Shown here piece after piece: positions 46,813-56,163 of a DNA stretch of 64,000 nucleotides. Numbering within the stretch: position 1 is the stretch's first letter; each line of letters starts with the position of its first letter. Origin of the DNA: Planctomycetota bacterium (GTDB lineage: Bacteria; Planctomycetota; SZUA-567; H5-PLA8); assembly GCA_015075375.1 (NCBI GenBank), contig JABTUM010000001.1, forward strand, positions 3,195,895-3,259,894. Direction: 5' to 3'. The notes below the pieces were generated by a model. The model was not told the origin of the DNA, did not search any database, and saw nothing but the letters and a program-made list of their open reading frames with translations. The position numbers and the translations under genes are program-made.

Positions 46813-48090
46813 ATGGCCGGCGCGGGAACAGGCACGCTCCTGATTCGCCATGCGGCGGAGTTGGCCAGTGTGGCGGGCCCCGACGCCGCGCGGGCGGGCG
46901 CCGCTCAAGGCCAGCTTGAATTGATCCCCGACGGCGCGGTGTACTGCGTCGGCGAACGGATCGCGGCGGTGGGTCCGACCGCGGAGGTGCTGCGCGCGCA
47001 TCCCGAAGCCGCGCGCGCCGACACGGTGCTCGATGCCTCGGGACGCGCGGTGATCCCGGGGCTGGTGGACTGCCACGCGCACCCGGTCTTCGCGGGCGAC
47101 CGCAGCGACGAGTACGCCGAACGGCTGCGCGGGACGCCGTACCTCGAGATTCTTAAGCGCGGCGGCGGGATTCTGAAAAGCGTGCGTTTGACGCGCGCGG
47201 CCTCGCACGCCGAGTTGCTCGCCGGGTTGCGCGAACGCCTGGACCGGGCGCTGGCGCTGGGCACGACGACGCTGGAAGCCAAAACGGGCTACGGGCTGGA
47301 CGAAGCCACCGAGCGCAAGATGCTTGAAGTGATCCGCGCGGCGAACACGGGAGACGACCGGCATCCGGTCGATCTGGTCCCGACGCTGCTGCACGCGCAC
47401 GCGGTGCCGCAGGGGATGACTGCCGACCAAGTGGTCGCCGAAGCGGTGGACGCGACGGCGCGCCTGGCGCCGCTGGCCGAGTACGTGGATGTTTTCTGCG
47501 AGCGCGGGGTCTTCGACGTTGCGCAGTCGCGGAAGGTGCTGGAGGCCGGGAAGCGCGCAGGGCTGAAGGTCAAAGTTCACGCCGAAGAGCTGTGCCTGCT
47601 GGGCGGGGCGAAGCTGGCGGCGGAACTGGGCGGGACGAGCGCCGATCATCTGTGCTTCACCGACGACGCGACGCTGGCCGCGATGCGCGCGGCCGGGACG
47701 GTGGCGGTCTTCCTGCCGGGGACGCCGTTCGTGCTGCGCATGGCCTACAGCGACGCACGGCGCTGGATCGCCGCGCAGGTGCCGGTGGCGTGCGCGACGG
47801 ATCTGAATCCCAACTGCTTCTGCGAGTCGCTTCCTTTCGTCTTTACGCTCAGTGTATACGAGATGAAGATGACGCCAGCGGAAGCGCTGGTGGCGATGAC
47901 GATTAACGCGGCGGCGGCGCTGGACCGCGCACACGAGATCGGGAGCCTGAAGCCGGGGAAGCTTGCCGACGTGGCGATCCTGAACGGGCCGTCGTACCTG
48001 CATCTGGGCTACCACGTGGGCGGGAACCCGGTGCGGACGGTGGTGAAGCGCGGGCGGGTGGTGGTTCGCGACGGGCGCCTTACCGCCTGA
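46813..48090 (+). CDS. hutI: Imidazolonepropionase
   Basis: A 425-residue amidohydrolase, third step of histidine use (imidazolonepropionate to formiminoglutamate). Metal and substrate residues: VDCHAHPVFAGDRSDEYAER, TTLEAKTGYGLD, HAHAVPQGM, VHAEELC, TSADHL and ATDLNPNCFCESLPFV. The AGGAGG ribosome site lies inside the end of hutG. It overlaps the end of the convergent AraC gene by 11 bp. Confidence 0.95.
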   Translation: MAGAGTGTLLIRHAAELASVAGPDAARAGAAQGQLELIPDGAVYCVGERIAAVGPTAEVLRAHPEAARADTVLDASGRAVIPGLVDCHAHPVFAGDRSDEYAERLRGTPYLEILKRGGGILKSVRLTRAASHAELLAGLRERLDRALALGTTTLEAKTGYGLDEATERKMLEVIRAANTGDDRHPVDLVPTLLHAHAVPQGMTADQVVAEAVDATARLAPLAEYVDVFCERGVFDVAQSRKVLEAGKRAGLKVKVHAEELCLLGGAKLAAELGGTSADHLCFTDDATLAAMRAAGTVAVFLPGTPFVLRMAYSDARRWIAAQVPVACATDLNPNCFCESLPFVFTLSVYEMKMTPAEALVAMTINAAAALDRAHEIGSLKPGKLADVAILNGPSYLHLGYHVGGNPVRTVVKRGRVVVRDGRLTA

Positions 48091-48955
48091 GTTGCCGCTT
48101 CAAGTATTCCAGTGGCGTGATTCCTTCCACCTCCCGAAAGACTCTCGAAAAATAGAATGGGCTGCTGAAGCCCAATTCGCGCGCGACGCTTTTCACGGTG
48201 GTGTTCGGACGTGCGAGCAACCGGCGGCTCTCGCGGATGCGCAGCCAGCGCACGCGGTCCACAACGGTGATCCCCGTTTCGGCCTTGAAGCGGTGGGCGA
48301 GGCTGCTGACGGAGAGGCCCAGGTCGGCGGCCAATTCGTCCAGCGAGGGCGGTTCGGAGAGCGTGCGGCTCACGGCGGCATCCACTTGTTCCAGCAGCGC
48401 GCCGGCTCCGGCAGCCGCGGCGCTTTCGGGATCGCGCAGGCGCCAGGGATCGGCCGGTGTGCCGGCGCCTTCGCGTGCGGCTAGCACTACGTGGCCCAGG
48501 ATCGCCAGCAGGTACGCGTGGAGCAAGTTCTCGCGCCCGGGTTCGCCGCGCTGCTGGAGCGCGAACATGCGGCGGACGATGGGCGGCAGCACGCTTTCGG
48601 GATCGGCGATGCGCGCGAAGCGGTGCCGTTCGAAGAACGGATGCGTGGCTTCTAACGTGAAGAAGAGCCACATGTCTTCGCGACGGTTCTCAGGCTTGTC
48701 GTAGCGTTCGTGGTAGGCCACGCCGGGCGCGTAGAGGTGCCAAGTGCCCGAGGGCCGGGGGTGCGCCGCGCGCGTGCCGGGGGGATGTTCCACGTCCACC
48801 CACGAACCTTCCCAGCCGCAGTAGTCGAGGGTCCAGTACTTCTGCCGGATCGGGCCGGTCCACAAGCCTCTCGTATGTACGGGCCGCGTCCGGCGCTGGT
48901 GGTGGACGTGGGTCAGGCGGACGGGCGGCGTTTCGTGCAAGATAGTATATGCCAT
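48080..48955 (-). CDS. AraC-family transcriptional regulator
   Basis: A 291-residue regulator. The N-terminal region (about 1-150) is cupin-like (RPSGTWHLYAPGVAYHERYD). The C-terminal 100 residues are an AraC DNA-binding domain (LDELAADLGLSVSSLAHRFKAETGI, VKSVARELGFSSPFYFSRVFREVEGITP). It is divergent from the DegT operon, 88 bp between starts, which is its likeliest target; it may also sense sugars. It converges on hutI. Confidence 0.9.
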   Translation of the reverse strand: MAYTILHETPPVRLTHVHHQRRTRPVHTRGLWTGPIRQKYWTLDYCGWEGSWVDVEHPPGTRAAHPRPSGTWHLYAPGVAYHERYDKPENRREDMWLFFTLEATHPFFERHRFARIADPESVLPPIVRRMFALQQRGEPGRENLLHAYLLAILGHVVLAAREGAGTPADPWRLRDPESAAAAGAGALLEQVDAAVSRTLSEPPSLDELAADLGLSVSSLAHRFKAETGITVVDRVRWLRIRESRRLLARPNTTVKSVARELGFSSPFYFSRVFREVEGITPLEYLKRQLRR

Positions 48956-49043
48956 AAGCAGGATATTCCCTTTGGCCAAGGGTATCTTACTCAGGAATGC
49001 AGATCGAGCTTGCAAAATCCAGCATATCTCGAGGAGAGCCGCG

Positions 49044-50354
49044 ATGAGCCACGCCGTAGCCGCCGAAGAACTGGCCGCCCTGGGGGGCGCGAAGTCCGTG
49101 ACCGCGCCGCGCACCGCGTGGCCGTATCTGACCGACGAGGAGATCGATGCGGTTCGCGAGAACCTCGTCAAGGGGCGCACCGATTGGACGTACCTGTGCG
49201 CGGCGCCGAAGGGCGGCCCGGGCGGAGCGCTTGAAGAACGCCTGGCGCGCGAGCTGGACGTTCCGTTCGTCGTGGCCACGGCGGGCGGCGGTCCGGCGCT
49301 GCATATCGCCTGCATGAGCGTGCTGGAGATGGGCGACGAGGCGATCGTGACGCCGTACTCGTGGGGGCAGACGGTCTCGTGCATCCTGCAGGCCGGCGGC
49401 GTGCCGATCTTCGCGGATATCGATCCGGAGACGCTGACGCTGGATCCGAAGAGCGTCGAGGCGCGGATCACGCCGCGCACGAAGGCGATCGTCGTCGTCC
49501 ACATCGGCGGGATTCCGGCCGACCTCGAGGGCTTGGCGGCCGTTGCGCGCAAGCACGGAGTGGCGCTGATCGAAGACTGCGCGCAGGCGCAGGGCTCGCT
49601 CTACAAAGGCCGCCCGGTCGGAACCTTCGGGGACTTCGGCTGCTTCTCGCTGGGTTCGGGCAAGAACATCGCGGCCGGCGAATGCGGCGCGCTGGTCTGC
49701 CGGACGCGGGAACACTTCGAGCGCGCGCTGCTGGCGGGAATGCACCCGGCGCGCAACTTCGCGGAGATTCAGGACCCCGAGCGGCGCAAGTGGATCGACA
49801 GCCTGATCTACACGTACCGGGTCAACGCGATCAGTGCAGGATTGGCGGTGAAGCAGATGGACCGGCTCGAGGAGATGAACGGCTGGCGGCGCGCGAACGC
49901 GCGCGGCTTGGCCGAACGGCTGGCCGGAGTGCCGGGGATCCGCCCGCAGCGTCTGCCGGCCGACCGCGATCCGGCGTGGCACATGATCACGTGGACTTTC
50001 GTGCCCGAAGAGGTTCCGGGCGTAACGCGCAAGCAGTACGTCAAGGCGCTGCAGGCCGAAGGCGTGCCCCTCGGGAGCGGGTACGTCGGCACGCCGATCC
50101 ATCTGCGCCCGGTCTTCCAGCAGAAGCGCACGCATTACGGGCGCGGCTATCCGTGGGCGGCGCATCCGGAAGGCGAACGCATCGTGTACCGCGCGGGCGA
50201 CTGCCCGGTGGCCGAAAAGCGCTGCGCCGAGTTGGACCTGACGCTGGGCGGCGGCGCGTGGATGCGCGACGAAGCGCTGCTGCTGGACCAAATCGCCGCA
50301 GCGTTCCGGAAGGTAACTTCGCAGATCGAGCGCGTGAAGGAGATCCAGGCATGA
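49044..50354 (+). CDS. DegT/DnrJ/EryC1-family aminotransferase
   Basis: A 436-residue PLP-dependent aminotransferase-fold protein. The PLP-lysine is Lys207 in FSLGSGKNIAAGECG. Other family marks are TAGGGPALHIACMS, VTPYSWGQTVSCILQAGG, VVVHIGGIPAD and LIEDCAQAQGSLYKGR. DegT proteins aminate keto-sugars, but several carry out dehydrations or act with regulators. The ATG at 49044 follows GAGGAGA. Its stop overlaps the next gene's start by 4 bp, and a divergent AraC gene lies upstream. Confidence 0.9.
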   Translation: MSHAVAAEELAALGGAKSVTAPRTAWPYLTDEEIDAVRENLVKGRTDWTYLCAAPKGGPGGALEERLARELDVPFVVATAGGGPALHIACMSVLEMGDEAIVTPYSWGQTVSCILQAGGVPIFADIDPETLTLDPKSVEARITPRTKAIVVVHIGGIPADLEGLAAVARKHGVALIEDCAQAQGSLYKGRPVGTFGDFGCFSLGSGKNIAAGECGALVCRTREHFERALLAGMHPARNFAEIQDPERRKWIDSLIYTYRVNAISAGLAVKQMDRLEEMNGWRRANARGLAERLAGVPGIRPQRLPADRDPAWHMITWTFVPEEVPGVTRKQYVKALQAEGVPLGSGYVGTPIHLRPVFQQKRTHYGRGYPWAAHPEGERIVYRAGDCPVAEKRCAELDLTLGGGAWMRDEALLLDQIAAAFRKVTSQIERVKEIQA

Positions 50355-51214
50355 AGACCGTTTTCGTGGCAGCCTACGATACCGAAGCGGCGGAGCGCTG
50401 CCGGATGGCGTGCGAGCGCATCGTCGAAGTGCATCACGAGATGAACGTGCCGGCTACGTTCTTCATCGTATCGAAACTCCTCGAAGGCGCCGAGCGGGCC
50501 GATTACAAGCGGCTGCTGGACGCGCCGAAGTTCGAGATCGCGAGCCACAGCGCGACCCATCCGCTCCTGCGCGACCACCCGGCGCTGAACGGAAAGGGCG
50601 TCTCCTGGGAGCAGGTGCAGACGGAAGTGCGCGGCAGCAAGGCGACGATCGAAGACTGCTTCGGGCGTCCGTGCATCGGCTTCCGCACGCCGTGCGGTTT
50701 CGAAGACGGCCTGGGCGACCGGGCCTTGGTCGAACTGGTCGCGCAAAGCGGCTACGCGTATTCCAGCAGCGTCGGTTGGGGTCCGAAGTACTCGCTCCCG
50801 GTGCCGATCCTGCCCGCGCGGACGTACGCGGCCGAGGGCTGCCCTGACCTGTGGGAGTATCCGCTGCAGGGTTGGCACGAGAACGTGCTGAAGGGGCACA
50901 ACGCGACGCCGGGGCGCTTTCTGCTCTGGCCGCCCGTGTACCCCGATCACGTCGTCACGCGCTTCGTCAAGAGGCCGGAAGAAGAGTTCGAAGTGCACCG
51001 CTACTTCATCGACAAGGCGATTGAATTGGAGCACGAATACGCGACGCTGATCTGGCATCCGTGGTCGCTGGGCAAATTCGATCCCGAGATGCGCATGCTG
51101 AAGCTTTGCTTCGAATACGTGCGCGCGCGGGGCCTGGAGTGCATCACCTTCGCCGAGTTGCATGCGCGCCAGGGACGGATGCCCGCGCGGATGCTGGCGG
51201 CGGCTCAAGCGTAG
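50351..51214 (+). CDS. Polysaccharide deacetylase-like (CE4/NodB) protein
   Basis: A 287-residue CE4-fold hydrolase, cytosolic as there is no signal peptide. Metal-site residues: Asp10 in AAYDTEA, His66 and His70 in HSATHP; then FRTPCGFEDGLG and IWHPWSLGKFDPEM. Such short proteins may act on small amidated or acylated sugars or allantoin-like compounds rather than polymers. It is translationally coupled to the DegT gene and followed 9 bp later by an exported hydrolase. Confidence 0.85.
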   Translation: MKTVFVAAYDTEAAERCRMACERIVEVHHEMNVPATFFIVSKLLEGAERADYKRLLDAPKFEIASHSATHPLLRDHPALNGKGVSWEQVQTEVRGSKATIEDCFGRPCIGFRTPCGFEDGLGDRALVELVAQSGYAYSSSVGWGPKYSLPVPILPARTYAAEGCPDLWEYPLQGWHENVLKGHNATPGRFLLWPPVYPDHVVTRFVKRPEEEFEVHRYFIDKAIELEHEYATLIWHPWSLGKFDPEMRMLKLCFEYVRARGLECITFAELHARQGRMPARMLAAAQA

Positions 51215-51223
51215 GAGTCCGAA

Positions 51224-52048
51224 ATGCCGGCCGCCTTCCGCTTCTGGATCTTCCTGCTGCTGGCCGGCGCGGCGCCGGCCGGCGGCATGCTTCATGCGGC
51301 GGAGAACCCCGAGCCCATGGATCAGGAGTTTAAAGCACAGGCCGACGGTTCGGTGCAGCGCTACGTCGAACTGCTTCCGCCCGGTTTCGATCCCGCGAAG
51401 CCGCACGATCTGCTGATCGCGCTGCACGGACACGGTTCGGACCGCTGGCAGTACATCAAGGAAGCGCGCGGCGAGTGCAAAGGCGCGCGCGATGTGGCGG
51501 CCAAGCACGGCCTGATCTTCGTTTCACCCGACTACCGCGCCCGAACTTCTTGGATGGGGCCGCTGGCCGAGGCCGACGTGGTGCAGCTCATCGGGCTGCT
51601 GCGCCAGAAGCACAAGATCGGGAAGGTGTTTCTCGCCGGCGGGTCGATGGGCGGGACGTCGGTCCTGATCTTCGCGGCGCGGCATCCGGAGCTGATCGCG
51701 GGCGTTTCGTCGCAGAACGGAACGGCGAACCTGGTCGAATACGCGAACTTCCTCGACGCGATCGCGGCCTCGTACGGCGGCACCAAGGAGCAGAAGCCCG
51801 AGGAGTATCGCGGGCGCAGCCCCGAGCTGATGCCGGAGAAGCTCGCGATGCCCCTGGCCTTCACCGTGGGCGGGAAGGATACGGCCGTGCCGCCCGATAG
51901 CGTGCGCCGACTGGCCGCGGTCCTGAAAGCCAAAGGCCGCCAGGACGTGCTCCTGATCGACCGGCCGGCCGCCGGGCACGCGACGAACTACGACGACACC
52001 GTGGCGGCGCTCGAATTCGTCCTCGCCGCCGCGGCAGCCAAGCGCTGA
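51224..52048 (+). CDS. Exported alpha/beta hydrolase (dienelactone hydrolase/feruloyl esterase-like)
   Basis: A 274-residue hydrolase with a signal peptide (RFWIFLLLAGAAPAGGMLHA, cleavage near residue 26). The oxyanion region LLIALHGHGSDRWQY, the nucleophile elbow AGGSMGGTS, an Asp in VGGKDTAVPP and a His in RPAAGHATNYDD make up the triad. It is the last gene of the DegT-deacetylase operon; AGGAG precedes its ATG. An esterase role on a sugar or plant-derived ester is plausible. Confidence 0.83.
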   Translation: MPAAFRFWIFLLLAGAAPAGGMLHAAENPEPMDQEFKAQADGSVQRYVELLPPGFDPAKPHDLLIALHGHGSDRWQYIKEARGECKGARDVAAKHGLIFVSPDYRARTSWMGPLAEADVVQLIGLLRQKHKIGKVFLAGGSMGGTSVLIFAARHPELIAGVSSQNGTANLVEYANFLDAIAASYGGTKEQKPEEYRGRSPELMPEKLAMPLAFTVGGKDTAVPPDSVRRLAAVLKAKGRQDVLLIDRPAAGHATNYDDTVAALEFVLAAAAAKR

Positions 52049-52123
52049 TCCCCGCTTTGCACTTCCCTCCACTCGCCTGAACTTCTATCGTGCTGGTCAC
52101 TCCGACACGAAGGAAGCGCGCGC

Positions 52124-53644
52124 ATGAACCTCGTCGTGGATGGGCGCACCCTGACTTGGCGCGATGTGATCGCGGTCTCGCGCGGCGGCGCTTCCGTAAC
52201 CCTCGACGCCGGTGCGCGCGCGCGGATGACGGCTTCGCGCAAGATTGTCGAGGACCACGTCGCGGCCGGCGACGTGGTTTACGGCGTCACGACCGGCTTC
52301 GGCAAGTTCGCCACGGTGCCGATCGCCGCAGCCGATCGCCGGGAGCTGCAAGTCAACTTGATCCGCAGCCACGCCGCGGGCGTGGGAGATCCGTTCGACG
52401 AGGATGTCGTACGCGCGATGCTGCTGCTGCGCGCGAACGCGCTGGCCGTCGGCGCGAGCGGCGTGCGGCCGGTGGTGGCCGAACGGCTGATCGATCTGCT
52501 CAACGCGGGCGTGCATCCGGCGATTCCAGCGGTGGGTTCGCTGGGCGCGTCCGGCGACCTGGCGCCGCTGGCGCACCTGGCGCTGGTCCTGATCGGCGAA
52601 GGCGAAGCTACCTTTAAGGGTGAGAAGCTCGCCGGAGGCGAAGCGCTGAAGCGCGCGGGACTCGCACCGCTCACGCTGGAAGCCAAGGAAGGCCTGGGCC
52701 TGCTGAACGGTACGCAGGCGATGGCGGCGCTGGCGTGTCTGGCGACCGAAGACGCTCATGCGCTCTTGAAGTACGCCGATATCGCCGGGGCGCTTTCGAT
52801 CGACGCGACGCTTTCCAGCCGCACGCCCTGCGATCCGGAGATTCACGCGCTGCGCCCGTATCCGGGCGCTCAGGCGAGTGCGTCGAACGTGCTGCGGCTG
52901 TTGGACGGTTCGAAGATCGTGGAGTCGCATGCACACTGCGCGCGGGTGCAGGATCCGTACAGTTTGCGCTGCCTGCCCCAAGTTCACGGCGCGGCGCGCG
53001 ACGCGCTGGCGCACGTCGAAGCGATGCTGGCGATCGAGCTGAACGCGGCGACCGACAATCCGTTGGTGCTGGCCGACGGGCGCGTCGTGAGCGGCGGAAA
53101 TTTCCACGGGCAACCCATCGCCATCCGCATGGACTACCTTGCTTTGGCGCTGCATGAGTTGGGCGCGATCTCGGAGCGACGCGTCGACTGGATCATGAAT
53201 CCCAATCTGACCGATCTGCATGCGTTTCTGGCGCCGCTGGAAGGGCTGCACAGCGGCTACATGATCGCGCAGTACACCGCCGCCGCGGTGGTGAACGAGA
53301 GCGCCACGCTATGCGGGCCGTCGAGCGCACACAGCATTCCGGTGAGTGGGAACCAGGAAGATCACGTCAGCATGGGACTGACCGCCGCGCGCCGCGCGCG
53401 CATGGTGCTGGCGAATACTCGAATCGTCCTGGCGATCGAACTGCTCTGCGCGGCGCAAGCGGTGAGCTTGCGTAAGCTTGAGACGGGTCTGGGTCTGCGC
53501 CCGGTGCTCGCGCGGCTGCGCCGGGAGGTCGCGCCGCTGGACCGCGACCGCGTGGTGGCGAAGGATATCGAAGCCGCACGCGCGCTGGTCGAAAACGGCG
53601 AATTGCTGCGCGAAGCGGAGGCGGCGATCGGGCCGTTGGCGTAG
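52124..53644 (+). CDS. hutH: Histidine ammonia-lyase
   Basis: A 506-residue lyase that removes ammonia from histidine to give urocanate. The MIO prosthetic group forms from Ala142-Ser143-Gly144 in GSLGASGDLAPLA. The active-site Tyr region YGVTTGFGKF, QVNLIRSHAAGVG and SSAHSIPVSGNQEDHVSMG are typical of HutH rather than phenylalanine lyases. It starts the histidine pathway completed by hutU, hutG and hutI at 44-48 kb, but is separated from them by five kilobases of other genes. The ATG at 52124 follows AGGAAG. Confidence 0.95.
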   Translation: MNLVVDGRTLTWRDVIAVSRGGASVTLDAGARARMTASRKIVEDHVAAGDVVYGVTTGFGKFATVPIAAADRRELQVNLIRSHAAGVGDPFDEDVVRAMLLLRANALAVGASGVRPVVAERLIDLLNAGVHPAIPAVGSLGASGDLAPLAHLALVLIGEGEATFKGEKLAGGEALKRAGLAPLTLEAKEGLGLLNGTQAMAALACLATEDAHALLKYADIAGALSIDATLSSRTPCDPEIHALRPYPGAQASASNVLRLLDGSKIVESHAHCARVQDPYSLRCLPQVHGAARDALAHVEAMLAIELNAATDNPLVLADGRVVSGGNFHGQPIAIRMDYLALALHELGAISERRVDWIMNPNLTDLHAFLAPLEGLHSGYMIAQYTAAAVVNESATLCGPSSAHSIPVSGNQEDHVSMGLTAARRARMVLANTRIVLAIELLCAAQAVSLRKLETGLGLRPVLARLRREVAPLDRDRVVAKDIEAARALVENGELLREAEAAIGPLA

Positions 53645-53833
53645 GTCAAGGGCTTGCACCGCAGAGACGCGAATGACGCAGGGAATGGCAGGGATTGGGG
53701 GAAGAGCAAACCGCAACGGTGTTCATGCATACGGGCCCGACCGGCGAGAGATTCGGGGCATTTATTTCCTCGTCATCTCTTACGTAATGGTGTTCTCCGT
53801 GTGCTCTGCGATCTCCGTGGTGCAAGCAGCCGA
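53645..53833. repeat. Intergenic element with imperfect terminal inverted repeats
   Basis: The left end has TTGCACCGCAGAGACGC (about 53655-53671). The right end, read on the other strand, has TTGCACCACGGAGATCGCAG (about 53806-53825). The inner ends hold shorter CGCAG/CTCTGCG matches. It carries no gene and resembles the CACGGAG/CGCAGAG type of short non-autonomous repeat. A partial relative lies at 42146. Confidence 0.5.
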
Positions 53834-55603
53834 TTATTCCATGGGTGCGCCGGGTGGCCAGATGCCGAGGTCGGGCCGGTAGAAGGTCGGGTTATCCGGG
53901 GCTTCGCTTCCTTTGCGGTGAAATTCTTCGAGATATTTCCCGGCGCGCGCGGCGAGCGTCGGATCGGCGAGAATATCTTCCATCGAGGCCAGCGTGCGGT
54001 CGTCGCGCAGGTAATAAAAGCGCCCGACCGACGGATCAAGGTGCACCCACTTGCCGCCGAATTCCACGACCGTGGTGATGTGCCCCGGTATGCCGACTCG
54101 CGTGGAGCGATAGGGCTTGCCGGTAGCTTCGCATTTCATTTTTTCGACCAACCCCACCAACGCCGCGGCAAAGGCGCAGCATTGTCCGCTTCCGAAGCGC
54201 AGGATGCTGAGCGACGAGAGCTGTGTCGAGAGCGAGGTGGGGACGTTGGCGTAGGTCATGACCGCGGTTTGGTGGACGAAGAAGTTCGCGCCCAGCAGGC
54301 GGTCGGTGTCGTTATCGAAGCGCGCGTAGAGCCAATCGGCGATGCGCTGGAGTGCGCCGGGCTTCATCAGGTCGAAGGAAACGGAGCCGTCTTCCGCGGC
54401 CAGCGTGAAATCGCTCGGCGCGCCCTGAGCCGTGGTCTTACGCGCGAAGCGCGGTAACGCGCAGAGGATAAAGCGGCGCTTTTTCTGCATGAATTGCGGA
54501 TCGCCGGGAAGCGGATTCGGCGCGGGCGATACGCGGCGGTCGTCGAGCTGGAGCAGTATCCCCTGGCCGCGTCCGAAGCGGTAGCTTGCGCTCCAAAGCG
54601 GCTCGCCCGCGGCGTCGCTCAGTTCGAGATGCAGCGTCTGCCACTTGTAGTCTTCGGGGTCGAGCGGGTAAGCGAACGGCACGCGCTGCGTCTCGCCCTG
54701 GGCGCTCAAGGCAACCGGCTGGCGGTTTTCGAAAAAGCGTTCGGATTCGTCTTCGCGGCAGTTGACCGCCACGCGCAGCGAGCCCTGCAATGCCGCGCCG
54801 CTCAGGTTGCGCAGATACAGCGCGCCGCGGTTCTCCCACAGCTTCACCTCGCCGAGATCGACTTCTTCCGCGTGCACGAGCGGCGCCTCGCCGCAGACAA
54901 GTTCCCCGAAGGCCCATGGCGCGTGCGGGCCGCAGTGCGTGTGATTCCACAAGCTCACCGGGTGCCGGCCGTCGCGGCGGCTGCGCAGCACGTTGAAGCC
55001 CCAAGGGCGGCCCGCTCGCGGCGCGCCGCCCAAGTACGCGAAGGGGATCGCAAAGAGCGCGCGCCAGCCGTGAGCATCCGCGGAGACTTCCCCGCGCCAG
55101 CCTGCCTGGCCCAGTTCCTCGGACTTCTGTTTGCGCTCCCAGCGCATGCTGTCCAACGGGCGCGAACTCTTGAAGGCCGTTGCGTATCCGCCGCCGGTCA
55201 GCGCGAACTGATAGTAATGCTGGTGGTCGTGCGCCGGATCGAGGAAGACTTCCACGCAGTCGGCCCGGTAGTAGGCGTGCGAGAAGTTCGGATGCGCGGG
55301 CGCGGGCCGGCTGGCGAAGCGCACGTACAGGTGCTCGGCATCCGACGCGAGGGTCACGGTCGTATCGTCGTCGAAGCCGTCCGCCAGACGCTCGGCGATC
55401 AACGCGCCCGCGTCGGGCAGGTCGTTCCAGCGCGGGTCGTCGCAGCCCTTGGGGGTCCACTCGATGCGTGGCGTGACGGCCAAGCGCGCAAGCGGAAGGT
55501 GCATCTGCGTCAGAACCTCGGCCTGCCGAACTTCCTGTGCTTGCACGCGGCGCAGACTCTCGGTGCTGAAAAAAGTATGGCTGGCGGGAAGCGGAACCGG
55601 CAT
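53834..55603 (-). CDS. CBM9-like plus transglutaminase-like fusion protein
   Basis: A 589-residue protein. Residues about 40-230 resemble a family-9 carbohydrate-binding or xylan-binding domain (LYVRFASRPAPAHPN, CVEVFLDPAHDHQHYYQF). A beta-rich linker follows. The C-terminal 170 residues are a transglutaminase-like domain, with catalytic Cys475 in GSGQCCAFAAALV, His in GHITTVVEFGGKWVHLDP and the Asp of that stretch. No signal peptide is seen. The fold suggests a peptidase or amidase acting on glycan-linked peptides. I start at ATG 55603, 8 bp after GGAG. Confidence 0.78.
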   Translation of the reverse strand: MPVPLPASHTFFSTESLRRVQAQEVRQAEVLTQMHLPLARLAVTPRIEWTPKGCDDPRWNDLPDAGALIAERLADGFDDDTTVTLASDAEHLYVRFASRPAPAHPNFSHAYYRADCVEVFLDPAHDHQHYYQFALTGGGYATAFKSSRPLDSMRWERKQKSEELGQAGWRGEVSADAHGWRALFAIPFAYLGGAPRAGRPWGFNVLRSRRDGRHPVSLWNHTHCGPHAPWAFGELVCGEAPLVHAEEVDLGEVKLWENRGALYLRNLSGAALQGSLRVAVNCREDESERFFENRQPVALSAQGETQRVPFAYPLDPEDYKWQTLHLELSDAAGEPLWSASYRFGRGQGILLQLDDRRVSPAPNPLPGDPQFMQKKRRFILCALPRFARKTTAQGAPSDFTLAAEDGSVSFDLMKPGALQRIADWLYARFDNDTDRLLGANFFVHQTAVMTYANVPTSLSTQLSSLSILRFGSGQCCAFAAALVGLVEKMKCEATGKPYRSTRVGIPGHITTVVEFGGKWVHLDPSVGRFYYLRDDRTLASMEDILADPTLAARAGKYLEEFHRKGSEAPDNPTFYRPDLGIWPPGAPME

Positions 55604-56163
55604 GGAGGTCATCTCCGATAACAGGACGAACGAACTGCATGTATGCACTTGACTAATATATACCCGATCGACGAGCGGTTGCGCCAGTCCGATCTGCAAC
55701 ACCTTTGTTAGGGTTATGTACGCATTGGCATTCGACCATATTAGGGTATGCCTACGCCCAATTCTTGAAGTTAAAGGCCGCTTCACGCATTGATTTTATA
55801 CCGTCCAACCCGAGTCTGAACTACATTCAGAAGGCCCGCTAAGGGCTCTACCCATAGTGAACTAAGACTAGGCATAACTTTGGTTTTGGGAAACCAAAGT
55901 GGGTTCGACTGCGAGCGGTTGGCCTGCATTCGGAGTCGCGTTGCGCCCAAACGAAAGCGCGTTGTTCAATGGGTGCATGGTTTGGGTGTTCACTTCTTCA
56001 CCCTAATATGCGCAAGGCTTGTTCAACCCTTGCCAGAGGCGCGGGGCACGGGTATACCTCTGCCTTTCCACCGTACGCACATGGGCAATGACAATCACCC
56101 GCGAAGGCTCAGGCGGTTCGTTCGCGAACAATTCATGCGGTTCGATTCATGGAGGTAGCAAGC
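55604..56163. other. 560-bp intergenic region
   Basis: A divergent, AT-richer region between the transglutaminase fusion gene and hppA. It contains one strong hairpin (55877-55900). The only open frame is short and not gene-like. Promoters of both genes must lie here but I cannot place them firmly. Confidence 0.5.
55877..55900. repeat. Perfect inverted repeat upstream of hppA
   Basis: ACTTTGGTTT and AAACCAAAGT are separated by TGGG. It forms a 10-bp stem, about 265 bp before the hppA start; no T-run follows on either strand. Confidence 0.5.
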
